A DNA stretch of 64,000 nt from Rhododendron vialii. Its lineage: Eukaryota > Streptophyta > Magnoliopsida > Ericales > Ericaceae. The notes under the pieces were generated by a model. That model saw only the letters and a list, made by a program, of their open reading frames with translations. It was not told where the DNA came from and did no database searches. A program made the translations under genes and the position numbers. The DNA is taken from contig NC_080569.1 in NCBI RefSeq assembly GCF_030253575.1, forward strand, positions 5,333,501-5,397,500, in the 5' to 3' direction. Positions 46,463-58,183 of this stretch are shown piece after piece (position 1 is the stretch's first letter; every line of letters begins with the position of its first letter).

Positions 46463-46669
46463 GTGCCGAGAGGGTACCACGTGGTGCCTGTATCCGAGCC
46501 TCCCATTTTGATTTTGGACGGCTCAGATTTAGAAAGAGAAAGAGGAGAGAGAGTGTAGGGATGAGAGGAGAGAGAGTGTTTCAATCTGGGCTGTCCAATA
46601 CACTTTTAGACGGCCCGATATATTGCTCGGGCACCACGTCAGCCGGGTGACGTGGTACCCACCCGGCAC
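46463..46669. mobile_element. MITE with G-box-bearing inverted termini, copy 1
   Basis: Left end GTGCCGAGAGGGTACCACGTG, right end CGTGGTACCCACCCGGCAC, about 207 bp. Copy 2 is at 61634-61818. Inserted beside the gag remnant's upstream LTR-like sequence before the segment was duplicated. Confidence 0.65.
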
Positions 46670-48004
46670 CCAAAAATTTCTAAATTCTTTGGGGCTTGAT
46701 CATGTTTCACAAACAACCACAAACTGTTGTAAATCCTAAAAAGGGGTTAAAACAAAATAGTTTTCTTCCTAGGTTTTTAACCACCACTAAAAAATGGCGA
46801 ATTTGTGATGGAATTTATTAATTTTCCCTGAAATCCCTCACTTCGTAAATACAGGTTAAACATCACGTATGAAAAAAATTCAGATTACTGAACATGAGGT
46901 GAATTTTTCAATTTCAGCGCCAGAAGAATCCGTATGTACGCAGCGGTCGACATCCTACTCGATGGCATTGTGATACCAACAAAACCCTTTAAAATCAAAT
47001 CTCGCAATAGGCTGTAACAAGAGTGAGTTTAGAGTAACCAAACCAAATCAATCCTTATGTCCCAATCAATTAGGGTCGGCTAAGAGTGAGTTTAGAGTGC
47101 GGATCAAAAAGAAAAAAATTAGAGTAAATTAATTTTTAGTACTCCATTAATACTTCGTACTTTACTATAATCAAATCTCGCAATGGGCTATAACATGGTG
47201 GTGGAGGTTGGGTGGTGGACGGCTGTTAGTGATGATGATTTGTTGGTGACTTGAAAAAAAAAAAATTACTCTGTATTTGTTGGTGACCTGAAAAAAAAAA
47301 TACTTTGTACTTGCAATAAGAACCGCACGAGTAACGAAAAAGAGGACAAAGAAAATAAGATGGAGTATTAGTTAGTAACTTATTTAGCGTCTCTAGACTT
47401 TCCATAAGTCTGGTTGGTGCATTCACACCTTCCAGTCATAAGACATTGGACTCAAATTTGACATATTGACCCCTAAAACTCATTGCATTAGCTTTTATAA
47501 TTTCAGGGTTGTCTACTAAATTTCAGAACCAAAAAACCAAAAAGTTTAAAAACAAGAAGAAATAAACCAAAACTCACAACAGAAATCGTTGATTATTATT
47601 ATCATTGAATGGGCAAGGAAGCTAGCTAGCTAGTGTGTAATGTTCATTCTAATTCCTACGGGCTTCAGACAGTCTCATTCAATGACTATTATTAATTCCT
47701 TAACTACTTGATCAAAGTCACCACTGCTAAAAAATGGCGAATTTGTGATGGAATTTATTAATTTTCCCTAAAATCCCTCACTTTGAAAATACAGGCTAAA
47801 CAACGCGTATGAAAAAATTTCAGATTACTGAACATGAGGTGATTTCAAACCATTTAAAATCAAATCTCGAAATAGGCTGTAACAAGAGTGAGTTTAGTGT
47901 GTAATGTTCAATCTAATTCCTACTGGCTTCAGACAGTCTCATTCAATGACTATTCCTTAACTACTCGATCAAAGTCACCACTGCTGCTGCTGCTACTTTC
48001 TTTA
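46670..48004. other. Intergenic, 3' flank of G11
   Basis: Pairs with 61.8-62.86 kb. A block of about 150 bp (AAAAATGGCGAATTTGTG...GGCTGTAACAAGAGTGAG) occurs at 46.79 and again at 47.73 kb. No gene supported. Confidence 0.5.
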
Positions 48005-48938
48005 TCATGACTCCTCCGTCCTTGCATTGCTTTTCTTCAATGCCATACAGCAACCTCCAAGACCAAATTTCCACCACTTGCGGCCCCCGCTGCGACGCCC
48101 TCTTCTACCATGACCCTGTACGTTGCCGCCTCTATCTGCTCCTCCTCCACCATCACCCTCTATGTCGTCAACGCCTCGATCAGTCCCTGATTCAGTCGGA
48201 TCACCACGCCCTTTCACGAATCCAATGAGAAAGTGACGCGAATTCATAGAAGGCTGCAGGGCAGCTTTGTAAAACTTAATTGTATCTCCTTCTCCCAAAT
48301 TGAAATCATTGATGAAATCCTCGATCATAAGCTGGAAAATACCTCGACAGCACACAATCTTAACGCAATGTTGACGGTATCGATCATCAGTAAAATAAAG
48401 CCTCTCCATGTGATGTGTTTCAGCTGCAGGGATTCCAACTGCAGGGAAATGATTTCTGACTTCTTCCGCTGGAATGAAGAGACTTTTGCACTGGATGCCC
48501 TCATTGGTCAACGGCAGCTGAAAAAGCAACTTCTCAGGCATGATCACAGCATATTTTCTGATGACAATTTCAAACAGGAAACGGTTGTTATCACGAACCG
48601 GGGAAGGCTTGTAGAAACGAATCACATCCCCAACTACCAAATGGTAGTATGAAACAAACGTCTGCCAAACGCTATTCACAACGAAGCAACACTCAGACTC
48701 ATCATAGCTCAGAAACATAGGCCAATCGTTGATTGGAGCTGGGTCTGAGATAAGCTGCATATTTATGTTCTCCCTGTCAGTTTGAAGATCGGCTAGAGAA
48801 GGGAAATATTGCAATGCTGCTTCCACAGGAATTAGGAGCCTGCCTCGAGTAACATCGCCCCGAGTCACCAACACTTCAAAGAGAAAAATTACCATCTCGT
48901 CACCGACTTTGGTTGATGAGGCAGAAAACAAAAAAGGT
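48005..48938 (-). CDS. G11 (R-type): two-B3-domain exon
   Basis: Acceptor CTTATGCAG/ACCTTT. With first exon 50872-51077 (phase 2) it gives 379 aa. B3-1: FLFEVLVTRGDV, RLLIPVEAALQYFPS, DWPMFLSYDESECCF, VGDVIRFYKPSP, FLFEIV. B3-2: LLFQLPLTNEGI, EEVRNHFPAVG, MERLYFTDDRYRQHC, NLGEGDTIKFYKA, SRHFLIGF. The usual Trp after the FTD motif is His (RQHC), as in G14. The tail is Gly/Arg-rich and ends KWWKFGLGGCC..KKSNARTEES. Intact. Confidence 0.9.
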
Positions 48939-49916
48939 CTGCATAAGTGAAGAAGAAAAGCGAGTGAGCCCATTGACCATGGTAATTGGCAGAACAATAC
49001 AGCTTAGCTTAAAACACATCTGACTAAATTCAAGTGACGACAGAAGCCATGAATTATTCACCAAACCTCCTGTCTACTGATCTTCATGGAGAAGAAATAA
49101 AGATTCAGAAAGAAAGATCAATGATCTTTCAATCTTTATTTACTCTTCTCGATGTGACTAACAGTTGGGTTCATGGAAATCTATTTAGCACAAGTTGTCC
49201 ATGTACACGAAACAAAACAATATGTTCTTCCCAAGAGAACGCAAGAACAATGTAGCTTCTTTCTCTAGGGGTTTCTTAATAACTTCAATCGCTGACTCCT
49301 AATTTAGCTTCTTTACTTCATTGTCTTCTTTCCTTTGCGTTCCATCCAAAAGATGCAAAATAATCTGTTCTTCCAAGAAAACCCAATGGTAATGTAGCTG
49401 TGATAATGTTCTTTAGGGGTTTCTTAATGATTTCAATCACTGAATCCACCTGCGCACACAGCGCACACAAAAGCACCTGATTTTCTAGAGCTAATATATA
49501 TGTACTCTAGCCCCTGAACATTGAACAAACCAATGACCTAACGACATTTATCATGTCAGAACAACACCCCACCCCCAAAAGAGAGAGAGAGAGAGAAAAA
49601 AAACCACCACTACCACCCGCTCGAAATCACCTGATTCTCCTGAGCCAATACACCCACTCAAACCCTTGAACGTGCAACAAACCCAACTAATTATTCCACT
49701 GTCAGAGATGGTAGAACACATTACAAGAAACAGAAGGATTGAAAAAAGATACCCTACTGATGACACCATCAAACTACACATGCTATTTGCATGCAAGTAA
49801 AGCATATCATTATGTATGGCATATATACATCTATCAAAGTGTGCGTGGATGTATAAACCCTTAAATACGATGAGTTTTCTTGGAAAATAACAAGTGTCGC
49901 TACGTCAGGTACTTAC

Positions 49917-50125
49917 CCCAACTCTATTTCTACGCCGGGTTCCTCCGTAGTCGAAGTTTCAGGCTCCTTTCCATGTGTGGAAACTGGTGGTTGAGATGAG
50001 GACGATGCATGTTCTTTTAAGGGCTCCTTTCCTTCTCTGGGTGTACCAATGCCGGACGATGCATGTTCTTCTAAGGGCTCCTTTCCTTCTCTATGTGTAC
50101 CAATGCCTCTGTTTTCAGAAATCAT
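49917..50125 (-). CDS. G11 second first-exon copy (E1b)
   Basis: Frame MISENRGIGTHREGKEPLEEH... with a repeat GIGTPREGKEPLKEH, ending TTGGG/GTAAG in phase 2. It has no promoter or CAAGAAA leader. Its 5' side is fused to about 460 bp of Q-type intron (AATGTTCAATGATTTC..., compare 21.85 kb). An acceptor-like ACAG before AGGCATTGG would let it be used as an internal exon in frame with E1a. Otherwise it is skipped. Confidence 0.5.
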
Positions 50126-50871
50126 TGAACATTCACTAGACCAACAATCATAATCGAGAAACACAGACCAACAAAAAGGGTATCGAAATCATTGAACATT
50201 CACTAGACCAACAAATTATAATCGAGAAACACAGAAAGAAGAAAGAAGAAAGAAGGGGTATTCGGAAAGAAGATTTATAATCTCAATCTTGAATTCTCTT
50301 TTCTGGGCATGACTAAGACAGTAAACGATAAGTGGAGGGATATTATCAACGAGAAGGAAATTGGTTGGGGAAGCAAAGAACAAAATCTATCGTCTTTACT
50401 TCATTATCTTCTTTCTAGAATATCTGTTTGGGAGGCAAGAAAATGGCAAGAATTGAAGAGAAAAACACGCAGAGATCAACACCAAGAATCTAATCATGTT
50501 CTTTGCATGCAAGTAGAAACATATCAGTATGTACTGCATATATGCTTATCAAACTAAACATGTTCTTAATATCATCAGTTTTCTTGGTGAAGAACTAGAC
50601 AATACACCCACTCAAACCCTTGAACGTGCAACAAACCCAACTAATGATTCCACTGTCAGAGATGGTAGAACACATTACAAGAAAACAGAAGGATTGAAAA
50701 GAGCAACCCTACTGATGACACCATCAAACTACACATGCTATTTGCATGCAAGTAAAGCATATCATTATGTAGGCATATATGCATATACCAAAGTGTGCGT
50801 GGATGTATTAACCCTTAAATACAATGAGTTTTCTTGGAAAATAACAAAGTGTCACTATGTCAGGCACTTAC

Positions 50872-51077
50872 CCCAACTCTATTTCTATTCCGGGTTCCTC
50901 CGTAGTCGAAATTTCAGGCGCCTTTCCATGTGCGGAAACTGTTGGTTTAGATGAGGACGATGCATGTTCTTCTGAGGGCTCCTTCCCTTTTCTGGGTGTA
51001 CCAATGCCGGACGATGCATGTTCTTCTAAGGGCTCCTTTCCTTCTCTATGTGTACGAATGCCTCTGTTTTCAGACAT
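50872..51077 (-). CDS. G11 first exon (E1a)
   Basis: 68 codons, MSENRGIRTHREGKEPLEEH..., with a second GIGTPRKGKEPSEEHASSSS unit, ending TTGGG/GTAAGT in phase 2. It has the CAAGAAA leader and the promoter block upstream. Confidence 0.85.
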
Positions 51078-51102
51078 TTTTCTTGATGCTTTCTTGAATA
51101 TC

Positions 51103-51104
<2 letters not shown>

Positions 51105-51165
<61 letters not shown>

Positions 51166-51265
51166 CTTTGTTCTGTGGAGGTGGAGGTGAATATGTAGGT
51201 GTCAGTATGAGCCTTTATAAGGCAGGCTAATAACGGTTATTGCAGTTATAAGTTGTAGCACTTAT
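51105..51265 (-). promoter_or_regulatory. G11 promoter block
   Basis: (GA)n 51105-51163, GGGCTTTGTTCTGTGGAGGTGG, weak TATA (GAATATGTAG), AACGGTTATTGCAG, then ATAAGT-N6-ACTTAT at 51248-51265. Confidence 0.65.
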
Positions 51266-52310
51266 CCACTTGGGATTATAGACTACAGGATCCTGTACGT
51301 ATCCATTCCTTACAGGTGAGAGAAAATTGAATTTTAGAATCACATGAAAATATTAGAATTCTAAAATGAGTATTGGCAAATCTGAGTACAGAAGAATTAA
51401 ATTCTTAGGTATAGGCCATTTCTTTTCAATTTTGAGGAATTTATGGAATTGTATTTGTTGAGGCCTAATAAGTCACCTATAGTAAAAGAGTTCGAAAGTT
51501 AAAAGCAAAGCATAAAGCGACAATTGAGAGCGAAAAAATTCACCGGAAAATCATGTCACCTAGGCTCCGACTTCAATTGTAACTCCTTATCAAAGAGCTA
51601 ATTAAACAAGGTAGTAAGAATAAAGGATTAGAAGAATCTGGTGAATTTTTTTTTTTTGGTAAATGTCAATTTTATTCACCAAAACTCCATGAACAAGAAG
51701 GACTCTTTCCTTGCACAAAAGAGAAAACAAAGCTCCTACAAGGAGCAACACAGAAACAAAGAGAAACAACAAATAGCTAGCCCAACATCAGGAATCAAAC
51801 TGCTGGTGAAATATTGTTTTGATCGGCATACTGTTTTGATCTTTGCCGTTTAAATTATCAACTCATAACTTCGAATAGCTCCCATAAGTTTAGTTGGTGC
51901 ATTCGCATCTTCCATTGGAGTCCAAAACCCCCCAGACAAAAAAAAACAGTAGTAGACTAGTAGTCGATTATGATTTCTGGGTCCATCAGAAAAGAAAAAG
52001 TTCAGAAAAAATAAAGAAGAAGAAAGAAACCAAAACTCCAAACAGCAGTCGCCGATTATGATTGAGTTTTTACCCATTCAAACAGGACAGAGAAATGCTT
52101 CGATATTATTACAATCAACAATCAGAGTGTCATCGGCAATCATCTGCAAACACTGTTCACTATCTTCTACAGAGCTAGCTACTACTAGAAACTACCATTT
52201 CGTCCTTCCGTCTACCTCAGGAATTTACAAGGAGAATCTGTAATCAAAATTTCGTTGAATGATTATCCTTTCCTACTTGGTCAAAATCGCCACTGTTGCT
52301 ACTTTCTTGT
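51266..52310. other. Intergenic between G11 and G12
   Basis: Paralogous to 39.95-40.89 kb except for the retroposon at 51646-51802. No gene supported. Confidence 0.6.
51646..51802 (-). mobile_element. Short poly(A)-tailed retroposon
   Basis: CTGGTGAA flanks it on both sides (51638-51645 and 51803-51810). It begins with a T13 run (a poly(A) tail on the minus strand). The paralogous site near 40395 has a single CTGGTGAA and no insert. Probably a truncated LINE or SINE-like copy. Confidence 0.8.
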
Positions 52311-53262
52311 TCATGACTCCTCTGTCCTTGCATTGCTTTTCAACGCCATACAGCAATCTCCAAAACCAAATTTCCACCTCGTGAGGCCCCCACTGCTACT
52401 CCCTCCTCCGCCATCACCCTGTCTGTTGCCGCCTCTGTCTGCTCCTCCTCCATCATCACCCTCCCTGTCACCCCCTCGATCCTTGCTATCATCTACTGCT
52501 GCAGTCCTTGATTCAGTCAGATCAGCACGTCCTTTCACAAATCCAACAAGGAAGTGATGCAAGTTCAAAGAAAGCTGGTCAGCTTTGTAAAACCTAATTG
52601 TATCCCCTTCTACCAAATGGCACTCAGTGATGAATTCCTCCATCATAAGCCGGAAAAGACCCTGAAAGCATCCTTTTTTCATGCGCCATTCACCGTTCCG
52701 CTCATCAGTAACGTAAAGCCTCTCCATGTGATGTGTTTTAGCTGGGATTCGAACTGCGGGGAAATGACTCTTTACTACTTTCGTGGGAATGAAGAGACTT
52801 TTGCACAGGATGTCCACATCAGTCAACAGCAGCTCAAACAGGAAATTTTCAGGGTTCAATTCATGGATGATCCCTGGATACCTTTGTTTCGCAAGTTCAA
52901 CCAAGTAACAGTTATTGTAACAAACTGGTAAAGGTTTGTAGAAATGAATCACATCCATACCATCCAACGGGTTCCGCAAAAGAAAACTCTGCCAATTGCT
53001 ATCCATGACAAAGAAACACTCCGACCCAAGATATTTCAGTGTCATAGGCGAATCTCTGTTTTGAGTGTCTGTGATCTCCATCTTCTCCTCGTAAGTTTCC
53101 TGACGATTGGCTAGAGAGGGGAAATATTTCAAAGCTGCTTCCACAGGAATTAGGAGCCTGCCTAGATAAACAATACGCGGACTCACTAACACTTCAAAGA
53201 GAAAACTTCTCATATTTTCACCAACTTTGGTTGGTAAGCCAGAAATCATAGCAGTTCTAGAT
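52311..53262 (-). CDS. G12 (S-type): two-B3-domain exon, intact
   Basis: The only S-type B3 exon without a stop. Acceptor CTTATGCAG/ATCTAG. B3-1: FLFEVLVSPRIV, RLLIPVEAALKYFPS, NRDSPMT, DSNWQSFLL, MDVIHFYKP, CYLVEL. B3-2: FLFELLLTDVDI, VVKSHFPAVR, MERLYVTDERNGEWRM, HLVEGDTIRFYKAD, HHFLVGF. The tail is Gly/Asp/Arg-rich and ends RWKFGFGDCCMALKSNARTEES. Its promoter-bearing first exon is frameshifted, so translation may start at the exon's own ATG (53249, MISGLPTK), giving 312 aa with both B3 domains complete. Otherwise it needs an alternative first exon. Confidence 0.88.
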
Positions 53263-54062
53263 CTGCATAAGAGAAGAACATAGTGAATAAGCTCATTGAC
53301 CATGGAAATTGGCAAAACAATACAGCTTAGCCTAAAACACATCAAGGTCAAAATTAAGTGAGTATATGTACCATGAAACATTCACTAGACCTACTGATCT
53401 CCATCGAGAAAAAAGAAAGATTTGCAAAGAAGATCTATGATCCTTCAAGTTTTATTTGTTTTTTCTCAACAAGACCAAGTGTTGGAATAATTGATATGTG
53501 AAGGGATTTTACCAAGGAAAAGGAAAACAAAGAAATAATTTTAGCTTCTTTACTTCATTGTCTTCTTTCCTTTTTCTTTCACTCCAAACGTAGCACATGT
53601 TGTCTATGTCCATGAAACAAAACAATCTGTTCTTTCCAAGCAAACTGAAGATTAATGTAGTTGTGATAAAACTTATCTAGGGATTTCTCAATGATTTCAA
53701 TCAGTGAATCCACACACACAAAAGCACCTTATTTTCCAGAGCTAATACATGCACTGTAGCCCTTGAACGTGCAACAAACTCAATTAATGACGTCTATCAT
53801 TCCACTGGCAAAGAATCAAAGATGGTAGAATATAGGTAAAAACAAAAGCTTGAGAACCCTAGAATCTGTATGGGAGGAAAGAAAACAGAAGAATTGAAAA
53901 GAAAAAACCCCACGGATAACACCAATAAACCACACATGCTCTTTGCAAGCAAGTAAAAACATAACATAGGTATGGCATATATGCATATCGAAGTGTCTGT
54001 GGATGTATAAAACCTCAAATACCATGAGTTTTCTTGGGAAAGAACTAGAATCCGGTGCTTAC

Positions 54063-54215
54063 CCCAACTCTAATTCTTCTTCAGGTTCCTCCACATTCGA
54101 AATGTCAAGCGTTCCTATATGCTGAAGACGATGCATGTCCTTCCCCAACGTTTGAGATGAAGGCGATGCATGTCCTTCTAAGGGCTCCTTCCCTTCTCTG
54201 CTTGTACCAATGCCT
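54063..54215 (-). CDS. G12 second first-exon copy (E1b)
   Basis: Lacks the ATG (TTTGTCTGACAACAG) but has an intact donor (TTGGG/GTAAGC). From the acceptor-like ACAACAG/AGGC its length is 153 bp, phase 2 in and phase 2 out, encoding GIGTSREGKEPLEGH...VEEPEEELEL. It could be a cassette exon. E1b donors of G10 and G13 are destroyed. Confidence 0.45.
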
Positions 54216-55129
54216 CTGTTGTCAGACAAATGTCAAAATTAAGTGAGTACAGAAACCATGAAACATTCACAAGACACACAAAAAAAAAAAAAAAAAGATT
54301 TGGAAAGAAGATCTATGATCCTTCACGCTTTATTTGTTTGGTTTTTTCTCAACATGACCAACTGTTGGGATCATGGCTAGGTGGAGGGATTTTACCAAGG
54401 AAAAGCAAAATAGTCAAGAAACCAAAGAAACAAATTTAGTTTCTTGAGTTCATAGTCTTTTTCCTTTTTGTTTCACTCCAATCGTAGCACATGTTGTCTA
54501 TGTCCATGAAACAAAACAATCTGTTCTTTCCTAGGAACCCAAGATTAATGTTTGCTGTGATAAAGCTTCTCTAGGGCTTTCTCAATGATTTCACTCAGTG
54601 AATCCATGCACACAAAAGCACCTGATTTCCTGCGCTAGTACATGCACTCTAGCCCTTGAACATTGAACAAACCGACGAACTTTGAAATTTTACCATTCCA
54701 AGATAAAGATGCATGAAAATAGAAGAAATAAGAATTGAAAAAAAGAAAGAAGGAAAATATCCACCACCGCCCACACAATATCACCTGATTTTCCTGAGCT
54801 AGTAGTACATGCACTCTAGCCCTTGAACGTTCAACAAACTCAATCAATGAATTCTATCATTCCACTGTCATAGATGGTAGAATACAGGTAAAAATAGGAG
54901 GTTGAGAACTTGAGAACCCTAGAATCAATATGGGAGGCAAGAAAACAGAAGAATTGCAAAGAAAAAACCCCACTGATAACATCAATAAACTACCAATGCT
55001 CTTTGCAAGCAAGTAAAAATATAACATTGGTGTATGACATATCACATATGTGCATATCAAAGTGTCCGTGGATTGTATAAAACCTCAAATACCATGAGTT
55101 TTCTTGGAAAAGAACTATCCGGTGCTTAC

Positions 55130-55261
55130 CCCAACACCAATTCTTCTTCGGATTCCTCCACATTCGAAATGTCAAGCCTTCCTGTACAATGAAGACGATG
55201 CATGTCCTTCTAAGGACTCCTTCCCTTCTCTGCCTGTACCAATGCCTCTGATGTCAGACAT
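55130..55261 (-). pseudogene. G12 first exon (E1a), 34-bp deletion
   Basis: The ATG at 55261 opens MSDIRGIGTGREGKESLEGH, then a deletion between GCATCGTCTTCAT repeats shifts the frame to a stop after 29 codons. Donor GGGGTAAGC is intact. As transcribed it would act as an upstream ORF before the ATG in the B3 exon. G13 shares the deletion. Confidence 0.65.
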
Positions 55262-55298
55262 TTTTTCTTGATGCTTTCTTGACTATGCTAATTAAGTA

Positions 55299-55437
55299 GT
55301 GTGTGTGTGCGTGTGTGTGTGTGTGAGAGAGAGAGAGGCTTTGTTCTTTGGAGTCGGTTGGGTATATAGGTGTTAGAATGAGACTTTAGAATGCAGGCTA
55401 AATAACGGTTATTGCAGTTATAAGTCGTAGCACTTAT
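55299..55437 (-). promoter_or_regulatory. G12 promoter block
   Basis: Compound (GT)n(GA)n at 55299-55337 replaces the usual pure GA. Then GGCTTTGTTCTTTGGAG, TATA box GGTATATAGG (55361-55370), TAACGGTTATTGCAG and ATAAGT-N6-ACTTAT at 55420-55437. This is the only S-type promoter with all elements. Confidence 0.65.
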
Positions 55438-56278
55438 AAACTTGGAGGCTTTATCATCTTTCCCAAACAACCACAAACCGTTACAATTAAACTGGGATAA
55501 TACTAGGATACTGGATGATCCAATACATATCCTTGCAAATGGGTATATCCTAACTGGGACAATAAGATACAGGATCATACCATATGTATATCCTGTCATT
55601 GTGCTAAAGGCAGACAAATTGGAAAATCCAAAAATACAGTCTCTTTTTGTTTTTTTTGCTATAAGCACCACAAAAAACAAAAACCCAATGTATCACGAAA
55701 TCCATTTAATTTCCCAGAAATCCCTCAATTAAGAAATAAAATCGGAGATCCAAACCTTTTCATTTCTTCATCAGTTCGCTTTTTTCTTTTTCTGTTTTTC
55801 TCTTCTGGAGCTTAAAGCGAACCTTCCATTTATTTGACATTGGAGTCCAAAAAAAAAAAAGAAAAAGAAAAAAGGACATCGGAGTCCAAAACCCAAAAAA
55901 AAAAAAAACAGTGGAGAAAAATTTGCCCTCCAAAACTCATTGCATTAGCTTATAATTTCTGGGTCCATCCAAAAAGAAAAAGTTCAGAAAAAACAAAGAA
56001 GAAGAAAGAAACCTAGACTCCAAACAGTAGTCGTCCATTATGATTGAGTTTTTAACAATTCAAAAGGGACAGGGAAAAGCTTCGATGTTATCACAATCAA
56101 CAATCAGAGTGTCATCGGCAAACACTGTTCACTATCTTCTGCAGAGCTAGCTACTAGAAACTACCATTTAGTCCTTCCGTCTACCTCAGGAATTTACAAG
56201 GAGAATCTGGAATCAAAATTCCGTTGAATGACTATACTTACCTACTTGGTCGAAATCGGCACTGTTGCTACTTCTTGT
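55438..56278. other. Intergenic between G12 and G13
   Basis: Non-coding, A-rich, ending in the S-type 3' flank. No gene supported. Confidence 0.55.
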
Positions 56279-57226
56279 TCATGACTCCTCTGTCCTTGCA
56301 TTGCTTTTCAACGCCATACAGCAATCTCCAAAACCAAATTTCTACCTCGTGTGGCCCGCACAGCTACTCCCTCCACCATAACCCTGTCTGTTGCCGCCTC
56401 TGTCTGCTCCTCCTACACCATCACCCTCCCTGTCACCACCTCGATCCATGCTATCATCTACTGTTGCAGTCCTTGATTCAGTCGGATCACCATGTCCTTT
56501 CACAAATCCAATAAGGAAGTGATGCAAGTTTAAAGAAGGCTGGTCAGCTTTGTAAAACCTAATTGTATCCCCTTCTATCAAATGGCGCTCAGTGATGAAT
56601 TCCTCCATCATAAGCCGGAAAAGACCTCGAAAACATGCAATTTGCATGCGCCATTCACCATTCCGCTCATCAGTAAAGTAAAGCCTCTCCATGTGATGTG
56701 TTTTAGCTGGAATTCGAACTGCGGGGAAATGACTCTTTACTTCTTTCGTGGGAATGAAGAGACTTTTACACAGAATGTCCACATCAGTCAACGGCAGCTC
56801 AAACAGGAAATTTTCAGGGTTCAATTCATGGATGATTCCCGGAAACCTTCATTTGGCAAGTTCAACCAGGTCACAGTTATTGTAACAAACCGGTAAGGTT
56901 TGTAGAAACGAATCACATCCATACCATCCAAAGGGTTCCGCAAAAGAAAACTCTACCAATTGCTAACCGTAACGAAGAAACTCTCCCACCTAAGATATTT
57001 CACTGTCATAGGCCAATCTCTGTTTAGAGTGGCTGTGATCTCTATCTTCTCCTCGTAAGTTTCCTCACGATTGGCTAGAGGAGGGAAATATTTCAAAGCT
57101 GCTACCACAGGAATTAGGAGCCTGCCTAGATAAACATTACGCGGAGTCACGAACAGTTCAAAGAGAAAATTTCCAATATTTTCACCGACTTTGGTTGGTA
57201 AGCCAGAAATCATAGCAGTTCCAGAT
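56279..57226 (-). pseudogene. G13 (S-type): decayed two-B3 exon
   Basis: Carries the same SNW-TAG stop as G10 (about 56950), a one-base deletion near 56893 (GGTAAGG against GGTAAAGG in G12), and a second stop where the tail Trp codon TGG is TAG (about 56342). B3-2 is otherwise readable: FLFELPLTDVDI, EVKSHFPAVR, MERLYFTDERNGEWRM, DTIRFYKAD, HHFLIGFVKG. Confidence 0.88.
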
Positions 57227-58024
57227 CTGCATAAGAGAAGAACATAGTGAATAAGCCAATTCACCATGGAAATTGGCAAAACAAAACAGCTTAGCTTAAA
57301 ACACATCAAGGTCAAAATTAAGTGAGTATAGAAACCATGAAACATTCACTAGACCTACTGATCTCCATCAAGACAAAAGAAAGATTTCGAAAGAAGATCT
57401 ATGATCCTTCAAGCTTTATTTGTTTTTTCTCAATATGCCCAAGTGATGGAATAATTGATATGTGGAGGGATTTTACCAAGGGAAAGGAAAACAAAGAAAT
57501 AGTTTTAGCTTCTTTACTTCATTGTCTTATTTCCTTTTTCTTTCACTCCAAACGTAGCACATGTTGTCTATGTCCATGAAACAAAACAATCTGTTATTTC
57601 CATGAAAACCGAAGATTAATGTAGGCATGTAGCTGTGATTAAACTTCTCTAGGGATTTCTTAATGATTTCAATCATTGAATCCACGCACACAAAAGTACC
57701 TGATTTTCCAGAGCTAATACATGCACTGTAGCCCTTGAACGTGCAACAAACTCAATTAATGATGTCTTTCATTCCACGGTCGAAGAATCAAAGATGAATA
57801 CAGGTAAAAACAAAAGGTTGAGAACCCTAGAATCTGTATGGGAGGCAAGAAAACGGAAGAATTGAAAAGAAAAAACCCCATGGATAACACCAATAAACTA
57901 CACATGCTCTTTGCACCCAAGTAAAAACATAACATAGGTATGGCATATATGCATATCAAAGAGTCTGTGGATGTATGAAACCTCAAATACCACGAGTTTT
58001 CTTGGTAAAGAACTAGAATCCGAT

Positions 58025-58183
58025 GCTTATCCCATCTCTTGTTCCTCCAACATTCGAAATGTCAAGCCTTCCTTTACGCTGAAGACAATGCATGTCCTTC
58101 CCCAACGTTTGAGATGGAGACGATGCATGTCCTTCTAAGGGCTCCTTCCCTTCTCTGCTTGTACCAATGTCTCTGTTGTCAGA
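58025..58183 (-). pseudogene. G13 second first-exon copy (E1b), donor mutated
   Basis: SDNRDIGTSREGKEPLEGH frame without ATG. The donor position reads ATAAGC instead of GTAAGC and the exon 3' part is shortened. Confidence 0.6.
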
